A stretch of DNA of 64,000 nucleotides from Mesobacillus jeotgali (GCF_002874535.1 NZ_CP025025.1:3901353-3965352); one strand, 5' to 3'; shown: positions 36,414 to 45,250, counted from the stretch's first letter. A program made the numbers and translations. Notes: generated by a model not told the origin, from the sequence alone.

Positions 36414-37040
36414 CTAATTTAATTGATCAATTAACGTGTCTTTTCCGAAGCGATTAATGAATTTGTGCATTTGCTCCCGCTTTTTCCCGTGTTCACTATA
36501 GATTTCGAGCAGTCTGTCAACCTTCTGATACAGTTCGTCCGGAGTAAGCTGTTCGAACAGCAAGCTGCCAGCCGTGGCGTCCTGGCCCTTCGACTTTCCT
36601 CCTGCATATAAGCTGTAGCCGTCTTTCACTTTCATAATGCCGATGTCGTTGACCAGCGGCTCGCCGCAGCCGACCGGGCAGCCGGTATAGGCTGGTTTCA
36701 GGGTGAACGGAACAGGTTTGCCGGCAATCCTTTTGTTGAGTTCGATTGCAACCGGCATCCCTTCCTCCTCGGCTCCTTTGCAGAAATTGCATGTGCGCAG
36801 GCTTTTTACAAAGCTCCCAACTGGATAACAGCTTAGCCCGGCCTGTTCAAACTCAGCTACCGCCTCATCTTTTCGACTTTCCGGAATTTCAATATACAGC
36901 TGCTGGAATGTTGTCAGCTCCAGCTCCTGATCATCTTCCAGATATTTCGCCAGAACGATTAGTTGTTTGGCATTCAGCTTTGCTCCAAAATTTATGCCGC
37001 CATTAACGGCTAGCTTTATTGTCTTTTCTGTTGCTTCCAC
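36414..37040 (-). CDS. Nitrite/sulfite reductase-like half protein
   Basis: 208 residues covering a ferredoxin-like half-domain (about 1-75, with LTTFQQLYIEIP) and a 4Fe-4S/siroheme segment. Cysteines are Cys84 and Cys87 (TCNFCKG), then Cys121 and Cys125 (GCPVGCGEP). The second pair fits the family's C-x3-C; the first is C-x2-C instead of the usual C-x5-C. The protein is less than half the length of NirA/CysI, so it cannot be a standard assimilatory reductase. It may be a redox or siroheme-binding protein. No partner subunit is adjacent. Confidence 0.75.
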   Translation of the reverse strand: MEATEKTIKLAVNGGINFGAKLNAKQLIVLAKYLEDDQELELTTFQQLYIEIPESRKDEAVAEFEQAGLSCYPVGSFVKSLRTCNFCKGAEEEGMPVAIELNKRIAGKPVPFTLKPAYTGCPVGCGEPLVNDIGIMKVKDGYSLYAGGKSKGQDATAGSLLFEQLTPDELYQKVDRLLEIYSEHGKKREQMHKFINRFGKDTLIDQLN

Positions 37041-37140
37041 TTACATTCCTTCCTCCTTCACCGTTTACTTCGGATCAATTTATAACCATCATACCGTGAA
37101 AAAGTTGAGAATGTGTGAATTTTTCGAAATAAAAATACAG

Positions 37141-38199
37141 TTAGTCCATCACCGTGATTCCATTAGGTATTTCCCCGACGTTAATTGTCTTTACTTGCTT
37201 GCTGTCAAGATCAATGATGCTGACCGTGTTATCAAACATATTGGTTACATAGGCGAATTTCCCGTCACTTCCTACCGTTACACCATGAGCCCCATTCCCT
37301 GTCATGATTTCACCGACAACCTCCTTGGTCTCAAGATCAACGATTGACATTGAATTTGAAGGTGATTCCTTGCTACCTTGGTTTGCGACATATGCATATT
37401 TATCGTCCGGTCCAATATATACCTGCGCCGGGCCTGTGCCAACTTCTACCTTGACCAATTGCTTCGTTTCCAGGTCCACTATCGCAAGTGCGTTTTCTGA
37501 GAAGAGGGTTACCGCGAGGGTCTTCCCGTCCTTAGTCACTCCTGTTGTGACAGGTGTATTGCCTGTTTTGATACTTTCTTCTTCAAATGTTTCCAGATTA
37601 ATCGCACTGACCGTATCCTCACCCATATTGGCGATATAGGCAAATTTGCTGTCCGCCGAAATCCTGAATCCATGGGGGCCATTGCCTGTTGAAATCGTTT
37701 TGACAACTTCATAGGTAGAGGCGTCAATGACCGAAACTGTGTCATCTTCGTTGTTTGTTGCCAATACGTATTTTCCATCCCCTGAATACACAACATGCGC
37801 GGGATGGCTCCCTACTTCTACTTCTTTTAAAAGTTCATTTGTATAGGCATCATAGAATAATACTTTTCCAGGTGATTTGTCTCCATGACCGCTGTGTCCG
37901 CCCTCTGTGTGCGGAACTAGAGTTGCCGCAACAACTTTGCCGTCAGGTGATAGCTGGATATTATGCACCACGCCATCAGCCGTGATTGTATCAGTCACTT
38001 TATTGTTCTTTACATTGACCTTACTGATTGTCCCGCCCTCATTCGCGGTAAAATAGTATTTTTCTATTACTTGTTCCTGTTTAACCGGCTTTTCTTCTGC
38101 CTTTTCTTCCACCTTAGAAGTAGGATCCGAACCACATCCCGCAAGCACTATTCCAACAGACAATACAGCACTGATTATTTTTACATTTAAACGACTCAT
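37141..38199 (-). CDS. YVTN-type beta-propeller lipoprotein
   Basis: 352 residues with a lipoprotein signal (VKIISAVLSVGIVLAGCGS; lipobox LAGC) and a linker rich in Lys and Glu. About seven repeats follow of the kind TYEVVKTISTGNGPHGFRIS and KFAYIANMGEDTVSAINL, which form a seven-bladed propeller. A His-containing loop (HTEGGHSGHGDK) could bind metal. ATG 38199 follows AAGGAGGG; the frame opens earlier at 38271. Such proteins often accompany copper or nitrogen-oxide enzymes, but no specific role can be read here. Confidence 0.85.
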   Translation of the reverse strand: MSRLNVKIISAVLSVGIVLAGCGSDPTSKVEEKAEEKPVKQEQVIEKYYFTANEGGTISKVNVKNNKVTDTITADGVVHNIQLSPDGKVVAATLVPHTEGGHSGHGDKSPGKVLFYDAYTNELLKEVEVGSHPAHVVYSGDGKYVLATNNEDDTVSVIDASTYEVVKTISTGNGPHGFRISADSKFAYIANMGEDTVSAINLETFEEESIKTGNTPVTTGVTKDGKTLAVTLFSENALAIVDLETKQLVKVEVGTGPAQVYIGPDDKYAYVANQGSKESPSNSMSIVDLETKEVVGEIMTGNGAHGVTVGSDGKFAYVTNMFDNTVSIIDLDSKQVKTINVGEIPNGITVMD

Positions 38200-38387
38200 C
38201 CTGAGCCCTCCTTTTTGAAATCTACCATCATGATAATCCGCCTGTTTTAGTGAAAATGTTAAGTTCATCACATAACTAAATATTTATCTGAAAGGTTTAA
38301 CAACTTTTTGAAATTGATAAAATCTGCATTATTCTGAAGTAAAATTTACTTTTTATTTTTTCTATGGAAATGATAATGGTAAATTAG

Positions 38388-38446
38388 TTGATTAATTTTC
38401 TTTATAAGTTAAAATAATATCGGGTTTCGTTATTGGGTTTCGATAT
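38388..38446 (+). promoter_or_regulatory. padR operon promoter and probable PadR operator
   Basis: TTGATT (38388-38393) and TAAAAT (38410-38415) are 16 bp apart. Just downstream, ATATCG (38417-38422) and CGATAT (38441-38446) frame a direct repeat GGGTTTCG. PadR proteins commonly bind dyads with ATAT-like ends at their own promoters, so this is a candidate autoregulatory site. Confidence 0.55.
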
Positions 38447-38466
38447 CAAGGAAAGAAGGAATTTTT

Positions 38467-38775
38467 ATGGAGGATAAAGTTCTAAGGAAACTTTTTCTCG
38501 GATTCATCCAAATACATATTTTGCACCATGCCAAGGAACAGCCGATTTTCGGATTGTGGATGCTGGAGGAGCTTAAAGAACATGGCTACAGTTTGAGCGC
38601 CGGCACTCTATACCCAATTCTGCACAGTATGGAATCTGACGGGCTACTTTTAAAAGAAGTAAGAAATGTCGAGGGTAAAATTCGTAAATACTATCGGACA
38701 ACGGAAAAAGGGAACAGCGTGCTTCAGGAAGCTCAACTGAAAGCGTATGAACTATTCAAGGAGATCAAAGATTGA
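38467..38775 (+). CDS. PadR family transcriptional regulator
   Basis: 102-residue winged-helix repressor. The PadR core is visible: LGFIQIHILHHAKEQPIFGLWMLEEL in outline, GYSLSAGTLYPILHSMESDGLL (recognition helix), and a wing, KIRKYYRTTEKG. It is first in an operon with an ABC pair and a chromate transporter and probably represses it. The inducer is unknown; chromate or a metal is a possibility from context. Confidence 0.92.
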   Translation: MEDKVLRKLFLGFIQIHILHHAKEQPIFGLWMLEELKEHGYSLSAGTLYPILHSMESDGLLLKEVRNVEGKIRKYYRTTEKGNSVLQEAQLKAYELFKEIKD

Positions 38776-38790
38776 TTGGAGGGATAGGGG

Positions 38791-39426
38791 ATGTTTGAAT
38801 TAAAGAATGTCAGTGTGGACGGTATTTTACAAATCGAACAGATGACGATTCCGGAAAATCAATTCACCTGTATCCTTGGGCCGAGCGGAAGCGGCAAGAC
38901 GACGCTGCTGAGGCTTTTGAATGATCTGTCCAGTCCTGACGAAGGGGAGATTTTATATAAAGATATCCTCGTCAGTGAAATCAGTCCGCTGCAGCTTAGA
39001 AGGACAGTTGTAATGGTATCGCAGGCGCCCGTCATCTTTGATGGCAGCATTGAAGATAATTTGCAGATCGGCCTTTCTTTTTCCGGAAAAGAAGAAGCTG
39101 AAATTCCTGAGATGGAATCGATTTTAAAGCTGTTTATGCTGGATAAAAACCTCAGCGATGAAGCGGAACACCTATCCGGAGGAGAAAAGCAGCGCCTTTC
39201 CTGGGCAAGGGCCATGCTGCTTGATCCTGAAGTGTTTTTGCTGGACGAACCGACCTCTGCGCTGGACGAGGATACAGCCAGTACTGTGTTAACAAGGTTT
39301 TATGATTATACAAAAAAGAATTCGAAAACAGTCATCATGATCACTCATTCGAAGGAACTTGCCGAGCTTGTCGCCGAGAGTACGATTGACATGTCGCAAT
39401 ATTCCATTGAAGGCGGGGTGCGCTGA
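38791..39426 (+). CDS. fetA: ABC transporter ATP-binding protein (FetA/YbbL-like)
   Basis: 211 residues with Walker A GPSGSGKTTLLRL, signature LSGGEKQRLSWARAM, Walker B VFLLDEPTSALD and the switch His in MITHSKE. Size and pairing with a UPF0014 permease identify the FetAB type, an exporter linked to iron homeostasis and oxidative-stress resistance in Escherichia coli. It ends in a TGATG overlap with the permease gene. Confidence 0.85.
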   Translation: MFELKNVSVDGILQIEQMTIPENQFTCILGPSGSGKTTLLRLLNDLSSPDEGEILYKDILVSEISPLQLRRTVVMVSQAPVIFDGSIEDNLQIGLSFSGKEEAEIPEMESILKLFMLDKNLSDEAEHLSGGEKQRLSWARAMLLDPEVFLLDEPTSALDEDTASTVLTRFYDYTKKNSKTVIMITHSKELAELVAESTIDMSQYSIEGGVR

Positions 39427-40220
39427 TGGATGATGTGATGGATTTATCGTTTCTGCAGCTTGCTGCTGCATATATCTTCATCCTTATATTGATCGTCATT
39501 GTCAGGGTTCGTGGGATTCGGCGGGAAAAAGAAATCCTGCTGGCCACTGTGCGAATGTCCCTCCAGCTTGTCCTGATCGGGTACCTGCTCGTCTATCTTT
39601 TTGATAACCCGAATCCCTTTTATACGTTAATGATCATTGCCATCATGCAAGTATTTGCGATTTATAATGTCTACAAACGGACAAAGCACCCGCTTGGCAT
39701 CGGGATGAAAAAACATATCGCCTATGCAATGGCAATTGGCATTCTGACGAGTTTGTTCTTTTTCATTCTGGTTGTCCTGGATTTCACTCCATGGTATGAG
39801 CCACGCTATTTTATACCGATTGCCGGGATGATCATCGGTAATTCGATGACTGGGGTTTCGCTTGGCGTGAATAATTTGATTTCGGGATTCGCATCACGCA
39901 GGGCCGAGATTGAAGGAGCCCTGATGCTTGGTGCTGCTCCAAGGGATGCCGCGAGGAAGGTCGTCAACGAGGCGTTTGACTCCGCAATGCTGCCAACGAT
40001 CAATTCGATGGTCGGTATGGGAATCATCTTCCTGCCTGGAATAATGACGGGACAAATTTTATCCGGAACTTCCCCCATCGTTGCCGTAGAATACCAGATT
40101 GCCATTATGCTCGGCATTGTCGGGAGCGTATCATTGACCGTGATTTTATATTTGCAAATGGCCTATAAATCTTTTTTCAATGAGCGTTTTCAATTAGTTA
40201 TGAAGGAGTTAAAGAAATGA
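39426..40220 (+). CDS. fetB: ABC transporter permease FetB (UPF0014)
   Basis: 264 residues with about seven transmembrane segments and the UPF0014 signatures VRMSLQLVLIGYLL, IPIAGMIIGNSMTG, LMLGAAPRDAARKVVNEAF and PTINSMVGMGIIFLPGIMTG. It couples through a TGATG overlap to fetA and an ATGA overlap to chrA. With FetA it should export a metal, iron being the described case. Confidence 0.88.
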   Translation: MDDVMDLSFLQLAAAYIFILILIVIVRVRGIRREKEILLATVRMSLQLVLIGYLLVYLFDNPNPFYTLMIIAIMQVFAIYNVYKRTKHPLGIGMKKHIAYAMAIGILTSLFFFILVVLDFTPWYEPRYFIPIAGMIIGNSMTGVSLGVNNLISGFASRRAEIEGALMLGAAPRDAARKVVNEAFDSAMLPTINSMVGMGIIFLPGIMTGQILSGTSPIVAVEYQIAIMLGIVGSVSLTVILYLQMAYKSFFNERFQLVMKELKK

Positions 40221-41410
40221 CAGAGAAAAAAAGTGTTACATTCCAGTCGCTGCTGGAGATATTGATGGTTTCAACCAGGCTCGGCCTGACATCCTTTGGC
40301 GGGCCTGTCGCCCACCTCGGCTATTTCCATGAGGAATATGTCCGTCGCAGGAAGTGGATGGATGAAGAAAGCTATGCAGATTTAGTGGCGTTGTGCCAGT
40401 TCCTGCCCGGACCCGCAAGCAGCCAGGTCGGAATAGGCGTTGGCTTGATGCGCGGCGGTTTGTTGGGCGGCCTGTTCGCCTTTCTCGGTTTTACGCTGCC
40501 TTCTGTTTTGGCGCTTATCATTTTTGCAATCATCTTACAGGGTTTTGATATTGGGGACGCAGGCTGGATTCACGGCCTCAAGATTGTCGCTGTCGCTGTT
40601 GTAGCACACGCTATTTTAGGGATGGCGCAGAAGCTGACTCCCGATTTGCCAAGGAAGACGATTGCTTTATTTGCGCTGGCAGTGACTTTACTGTGGCAGA
40701 CTGCTTTCACACAAATCGGCGTCATTATCGTCGCTGGAATTTTAGGATACGTTTTATTCAAGTCCCATGCTGCTGGCGATGTTAAAAGGATGAGTTTCTC
40801 AATTTCCAAAGGTGTGGGATATATCAGCCTAACACTGTTTTTCGGATTGCTCATCCTCCTGCCGATTTTACGAGAAGCGACTTCATTGAACTGGATCGCG
40901 ATGTTCGACAGCTTTTACCGCTCAGGTTCGCTCGTTTTCGGCGGTGGCCATGTTGTCCTTCCGTTACTGGAGCGTGAATTCGTGCCAACAGGCTGGCTGA
41001 GCGAAGAAGCCTTCCTTGCTGGATACGGTGCCGCCCAGGCAGTACCTGGTCCTTTGTTCACCTTTGCTGCCTATATCGGAGCAGTCATCAATGGCTGGCA
41101 AGGCGGCCTGATTGCGACTGCGGCAATCTTTTTACCGGCATTCCTGCTCATCCTTGGTGCACTTCCATTCTGGGACGCCTTAAGACGGAACAGCAAAATC
41201 AGCCGGGCACTGATGGGGGTAAATGCAGCTGTAGTAGGAATTTTGATTGCAGCCTTTTACCATCCAATCTGGACGAGTTCCATTCTAGAGCCGATTGATT
41301 TCGTGTTTGCAGCCGTGCTGTTCAGCATGCTGGTGTATTGGAAGCTCGCGCCATGGATTGTCGTTGTTACTGGAGCTGTTGGCGGATTGATTTTGTATAT
41401 GATTTTTTAA
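40217..41410 (+). CDS. chrA: Chromate transporter (long-chain ChrA/CHR family)
   Basis: 397 residues made of two homologous CHR domains. The first starts STRLGLTSFGGPVAHLGYFH and has LCQFLPGPASSQVG; the second has YRSGSLVFGGGHVVLPLLE and GYGAAQAVPGPLFTFAAYIG. This two-domain form effluxes chromate as a sulfate analogue. It overlaps fetB by 4 bp and ends the padR operon. Confidence 0.93.
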   Translation: MTEKKSVTFQSLLEILMVSTRLGLTSFGGPVAHLGYFHEEYVRRRKWMDEESYADLVALCQFLPGPASSQVGIGVGLMRGGLLGGLFAFLGFTLPSVLALIIFAIILQGFDIGDAGWIHGLKIVAVAVVAHAILGMAQKLTPDLPRKTIALFALAVTLLWQTAFTQIGVIIVAGILGYVLFKSHAAGDVKRMSFSISKGVGYISLTLFFGLLILLPILREATSLNWIAMFDSFYRSGSLVFGGGHVVLPLLEREFVPTGWLSEEAFLAGYGAAQAVPGPLFTFAAYIGAVINGWQGGLIATAAIFLPAFLLILGALPFWDALRRNSKISRALMGVNAAVVGILIAAFYHPIWTSSILEPIDFVFAAVLFSMLVYWKLAPWIVVVTGAVGGLILYMIF

Positions 41411-41411
41411 A

Positions 41412-41437
41412 AAAACCGGGCATTTGCCCGGTTTTTT
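41412..41437 (+). terminator. Terminator of the padR-fetAB-chrA operon
   Basis: AAACCGGGCA and TGCCCGGTTT form a stem with a 2-nt TT centre, followed by TTT. It lies directly after the chrA stop. Confidence 0.85.
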
Positions 41438-41537
41438 GCTGCTTGAAAAAGATTTCATTGATTCAGCACAAATTATTCCCGCCTCTGATATTCTGTAAAC
41501 CATTCTGTTTTAGGGTGGATATCATTTAAATGACAAT

Positions 41538-41580
41538 AAAAATGGCCTGTAAACTGACATCAGTTTTGCACGCCATTTTT
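41538..41580. repeat. ATGGC hairpin in the chrA-iadA gap
   Basis: AAAAATGGC (41538-41546) pairs with GCCATTTTT (41572-41580); inner TAAAAC-like parts also pair loosely. Related hairpins or half-sites with AAAATGGCGTG occur near 41722 and 42195 in the same 1.1-kb gene-free stretch. Confidence 0.5.
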
Positions 41581-41690
41581 CTAATTTAATGTATTTTCGG
41601 ATTCCAAATATAATGGTTCTTATTCAACAAAGCACCGTTTATTCCACACCATAAAAGAACGGTCCCTGGTAAAGGGATTACCATGGGCTG

Positions 41691-41955
41691 ATAAATAAGC
41701 GGAGAAACTTCCCTTATTTAGAAAATGGCGTGTAAAACAGCTTAAATAGACGGAAGATTTCCGCCTATTTACTTGAAAAACATAAAAAATTGGCATTCGC
41801 ACTTGCTTAACCGGAAAACCTCCGCTTATTTACCCCTTACCGAGCTATACTCTACAGTTTAACCGGATATTCTCCGCTTATTTCTAGGATTGTTTGTTAC
41901 TCAATTAAGTTTAAGTCTTCCCTTGTTTTAGAAAAGATCAATCTTCCGCTAATTG
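41691..41955. repeat. Cluster of dyad repeats containing CCGCTTATTT
   Basis: At least four imperfect dyads of the form AAATARRCGGA...TCCGCTTATTT have their CGGA at 41700, 41751, 41812 and 41864 (steps 51, 61 and 52 bp); a weaker fifth lies near 41930. They read as hairpins in either transcript. No coding potential is supported. Confidence 0.65.
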
Positions 41956-42194
41956 CTCCGTTCGTTGAAGAAAAAAATAAAGTAAAATTCCATGTTCATC
42001 GTTATACTGGCTATACATGAATGTAATGTTCGTAGAATGCAACCCTTAAATTGACTTCCGAACTGGCCATGAAATTGACAGTGTAAATGACCGTCATTAT
42101 CCCTTGTACAACAAACATTGTCAATGACATTTAATATCATTTTGCAGGTGTTAATTTGTAATGAAATGGCTTATAAATGCTGGCACAATAGGAA

Positions 42195-42223
42195 AAATGG
42201 CGTGGACAATTTCCACGCCATTT
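42195..42223. repeat. Perfect 12-bp hairpin with the ATGGCGTG motif
   Basis: AAATGGCGTGGA (42195-42206) and TCCACGCCATTT (42212-42223) around CAATT. It shares AAATGGCGTG with the hairpin at 41538 and the half-site at 41722. No T-run follows. Confidence 0.65.
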
Positions 42224-42308
42224 ACTGTGCCATTTTCGCCATATGCACCTCAAAACGGAACGGTTTAGATATCCTGTAATGTGGGTTTATTGGCGAAAAT
42301 AAGATTTT

Positions 42309-42413
42309 ATCGACCACATTTTTGAATTTATCGGCGGATTTTTCAAATATATCGACCACATTTTCGAATATATCGACCACTTTTCCAGATATATCGACCA
42401 AGTTCATACACAA
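42309..42413 (-). repeat. 21-bp phased array E, five units (core ATCGACCAC)
   Basis: ATCGACCA-type cores stand at 42309, 42330 (degenerate, ATCGGCGGA), 42351, 42372 and 42393, exactly 21 bp apart; the filler is often ATTTTCGAATAT. It lies in the gap between the convergent chrA and iadA genes. A short minus-strand ORF (42222-42413) only translates the array as repeated VVDIFEK-like heptads. Confidence 0.9.
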
Positions 42414-42450
42414 GCATACTTAACATAGTTTAGAAGGCATTTTGCAGATA

Positions 42451-42484
42451 AAAAGAACCTTGCCCACTTACAAGACAAGGTTCT
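42451..42484 (-). terminator. Terminator of the yfcC-iadA operon
   Basis: On the minus strand AGAACCTTG and CAAGGTTCT pair and are followed by TTTTATC. Confidence 0.8.
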
Positions 42485-42489
42485 CCAAT

Positions 42490-43659
42490 TCATTCAAATG
42501 TCCCTTTTACAGTTGGACGCCCATTCTCTACCATAACCTTCCCCATGGCGATGACGGTTTCTATTTCATGATTCTCATCCAACAGGACAAGGTCTGCATC
42601 TAATCCAGCTTCGATCCGGCCTTTTTGCTTCAGCTTCAGGATTGCGGCAGGGTTTGCCGTAATCACACGGATGGCCGTTTCAAGCGGAATCCCCTCCGTT
42701 AAAACAGCTTCTTTAACTGCTTCATACAATGAGGAAACCTGTCCGATCTGTAGGCCGATCAATTCCCCATCCTTATCGAAATCAGGCAGGCTGGCCTGTC
42801 CATCGGATGTGAAGGTAATCTGGCCGATATCCACTCCCGCCTCTAGCATACGTTTCAAGGCGACGCTGCACTTCACTTCGCCTTCTTCCAAAAACTTCGG
42901 AATCGAACTGGTTGTAAAATCGATCCAGCCGCCTTTTTTCGCGTATTCTATTCCAGCTTCAAATAGGTGCGGATTGCGGTTCATATGGGTCGGGTAAAAT
43001 TGGCGGATCGGTATGTCCGTTTCTTCAATTACCTGCTCAATCACTTTCAGATGGTCAGGGCTGTCACCGACATGGACATTGACGATACCGCTTTTACCGG
43101 AAAGCATCCCGCCAATCCGGGCTGCCGATGCGATCTTGGCCAGTTCCTCAGCAGTCGGCTGTGAGGAGCGGTGATCGGCAATCGCAATTTCACCGGCACC
43201 GATGATTTTATCGATTAAAATGATGTCGTCTTCAATTTTACCGGTCAGTGTTTTGACAGGGACCTGGTAGGACCCTGTCTGCACATAGGTGGTAATCCCT
43301 TCTTCTTCAAGCCCCCGTGCTTTGGCAATCAGGCTTGGCATCGTCCGAGTCGTTCCGTCCGTCCCAAGCACGCCGACAAGCGTTGTTATCCCGGCAGTCG
43401 TAGCCTGTGTAAGCTGAATCTCCGGAGTCCTTGTATGAAACCCGCCTTCCCCGCCCCCTCCGATGAGATGAACGTGGGAATCGATGAATCCCGGTACGAC
43501 CTTTTTTCCTGTCGCATCAATGACCTGTACTTCCACAAACCCATCAGGATTTTCAATTTCATCCTGGATAAATCCTATTTTACTATCAACAAGCAATATA
43601 TCTTTTTTTCCAAGGTAATCTGGTGCGTAAATGTCTCCATTCTTGATTAACGTCAGCAC
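42490..43659 (-). CDS. iadA: Isoaspartyl (beta-aspartyl) dipeptidase
   Basis: 389-residue zinc amidohydrolase that cleaves isoaspartyl dipeptides from damaged proteins or wall material. Motifs are PGFIDSHVHLIGGGGEGG (metal His pair), a carbamylated-Lys region, VNVHVGDSPDHL, FYPTHMNRNPHLF and ITFTSDGQASLPDF (catalytic Asp). I set the start at GTG 43659 because AGGAGGGG is 6 nt upstream, giving MLTLIKNGDIYAP. It follows the transporter gene by 30 bp, so uptake and cleavage are coordinated. Confidence 0.93.
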   Translation of the reverse strand: MLTLIKNGDIYAPDYLGKKDILLVDSKIGFIQDEIENPDGFVEVQVIDATGKKVVPGFIDSHVHLIGGGGEGGFHTRTPEIQLTQATTAGITTLVGVLGTDGTTRTMPSLIAKARGLEEEGITTYVQTGSYQVPVKTLTGKIEDDIILIDKIIGAGEIAIADHRSSQPTAEELAKIASAARIGGMLSGKSGIVNVHVGDSPDHLKVIEQVIEETDIPIRQFYPTHMNRNPHLFEAGIEYAKKGGWIDFTTSSIPKFLEEGEVKCSVALKRMLEAGVDIGQITFTSDGQASLPDFDKDGELIGLQIGQVSSLYEAVKEAVLTEGIPLETAIRVITANPAAILKLKQKGRIEAGLDADLVLLDENHEIETVIAMGKVMVENGRPTVKGTFE

Positions 43660-43689
43660 TAGGGTCCCCTCCTGCAATCTTTTTGCCCA

Positions 43690-45186
43690 TTATAAACCAA
43701 TGGATACAGCAATGATAATAAATATAATTGATACTGCTACTAACAGAAGCATGAATTTGCCAATGAACTTTGCCCATACTCCCCAGTCAATCCGCGCTGC
43801 CCCCAGCGTTCCAATCAATGCAGCGGAAGTCGGAACGATGATGTTTGTCAAACCATCACCCAACTGGAAAGCAAGGACCGCAACCTGGCGGGAAACACCG
43901 GCGATATCCGCAAGCGGCGCCATTAAAGGCATAGTCAATGCTGCCTGGCCTGACCCTGATACGACGAAGAAATTGAAAACGGATTGGAATAGATACATGA
44001 ACACTGCTGAAACAGATGCCGGCAAATCACCGATCGCCTGGCCTGCTCCAAAAAGCATTGTGTTAAGCACGGACGGTGCATCCGGGCTGTCACCTCCAAG
44101 GATGATGACAATTCCTTTGGCCATTCCGACAACAAGAGCGGCTGGCAATAAGTCCTTCGCGCCGTCAATGAATCCATCGGCAATATCATTGACCTTCATA
44201 TTGTTCAATTTAAAAATAACACCGATGATTCCGGCTACAAGCCCGATTGTGAAAAATTGTGAAGCGATTTCTGGAATATAGTATGCATGCTCAATAACTC
44301 CCCAGATAATCCAGGCGATTCCAGCCACAATCGTTAATATCACGAGGCTGTGCCCCAAGGTGAATTTTACGTTCAAATCCTGGTTCTTCATATCCTTGCG
44401 GAAATAATCGTCACTTGTATAGGTAAGCGACCTTACAGGATCCTTCTTGATGCTTGCCGCATAACGCCATGTGTAGATAATTCCAAGCAGCGTGAAAACG
44501 GCCCACATTGCCATGCGGAAAGGAGACTCGGACAAAACCGGCACACCAGAGATTCCCTGCGCGATGGCGACACCGAATGGATTCATCCACGATGTTGCGA
44601 ATCCTATTTGTGTAGCCACATAAGTGATCATCACGCCTGTAATTGCGTCATATCCAAGCGCAACCATCAATGGCACGAGAATCATCGCAAATGCGATCGC
44701 TTCTTCACCCATTCCAAAAACGGCACCGCCAAGTGAGAATAAGAAGAACATGATCGGGATAATAAGGATTTCTCTGCCCTTTGTCTTGTCGATGACATTC
44801 AGGATGCCTTCCTCGATCGCCCTTGTTCTCATGATGATGCCAAAAGCTCCGCCAATGATCAGGATAAATGCTACAACTCCGACAGCTGAGCCCCATTTAT
44901 CTCCAGAAACCAACCCTTCAAAGACAAAGTTCAGGAAGCCTGCTTCTCCGCCTGCTTCGAACAAATCTGTTCCTTTATGGACAGGATTTCCCTGTTCATC
45001 TTTTACAATCTGAAAGCTCTCAGGATCCAATACCGTCTTCGTTTTTTCCTCTCCATTGTCACTATAGGTGATTTCCTTCGTTTCGAACTGACCCACCGGC
45101 ACGAAGTACGTCACGATTGCCACAAGCATGACAACGAAAAACACAATGACAAATGTGTGTGGAACCTTCCATACTTTATTTTCCAT
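43690..45186 (-). CDS. YfcC family membrane transporter
   Basis: 498 residues with about twelve transmembrane segments. YfcC/DcuC-like phrases include VPHTFVIVFFVVMLVAIVTYFVP in outline, GMGEEAIAFAMILVPLMVALGYD, IGFATSWMNPFGVAIAQGI and VVSGSGQAALTMPLMAPLAD. The family moves dicarboxylates, amino acids or peptides; sharing an operon with iadA suggests aspartyl dipeptides as substrate. It is the first gene behind the sigma-54 promoter. Confidence 0.88.
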   Translation of the reverse strand: MENKVWKVPHTFVIVFFVVMLVAIVTYFVPVGQFETKEITYSDNGEEKTKTVLDPESFQIVKDEQGNPVHKGTDLFEAGGEAGFLNFVFEGLVSGDKWGSAVGVVAFILIIGGAFGIIMRTRAIEEGILNVIDKTKGREILIIPIMFFLFSLGGAVFGMGEEAIAFAMILVPLMVALGYDAITGVMITYVATQIGFATSWMNPFGVAIAQGISGVPVLSESPFRMAMWAVFTLLGIIYTWRYAASIKKDPVRSLTYTSDDYFRKDMKNQDLNVKFTLGHSLVILTIVAGIAWIIWGVIEHAYYIPEIASQFFTIGLVAGIIGVIFKLNNMKVNDIADGFIDGAKDLLPAALVVGMAKGIVIILGGDSPDAPSVLNTMLFGAGQAIGDLPASVSAVFMYLFQSVFNFFVVSGSGQAALTMPLMAPLADIAGVSRQVAVLAFQLGDGLTNIIVPTSAALIGTLGAARIDWGVWAKFIGKFMLLLVAVSIIFIIIAVSIGL

Positions 45187-45233
45187 TCTTAAACCCCCTT
45201 GATTGTATAAAATAATTCCTTATTAAAAGTTTT

Positions 45234-45250
45234 TGCAATTTTCGTGCCAA
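45234..45250 (-). promoter_or_regulatory. Sigma-54 (-24/-12) promoter of yfcC-iadA
   Basis: TTGGCACGAAAATTGCA on the minus strand is an exact match to the TGGCAC-N5-TTGCA consensus, with GG and GC 12 bp apart. It lies 48 bp before the transporter start. The divergently transcribed sigma-54 activator next to it supports the call. Confidence 0.92.

Noticed and set aside
38368-38395. Possible Fur box near the padR operon (TGATAATGGTAAATTA)
   Set aside because: Only one half-site matches the Fur 7-1-7 consensus, so iron control is not supported by the sequence.
42222-42413. A minus-strand ORF with VVDIFEK-like heptads, suggestive of a coiled coil
   Set aside because: The heptads come from the 21-bp DNA period of array E; no ribosome binding site or homologue is apparent.
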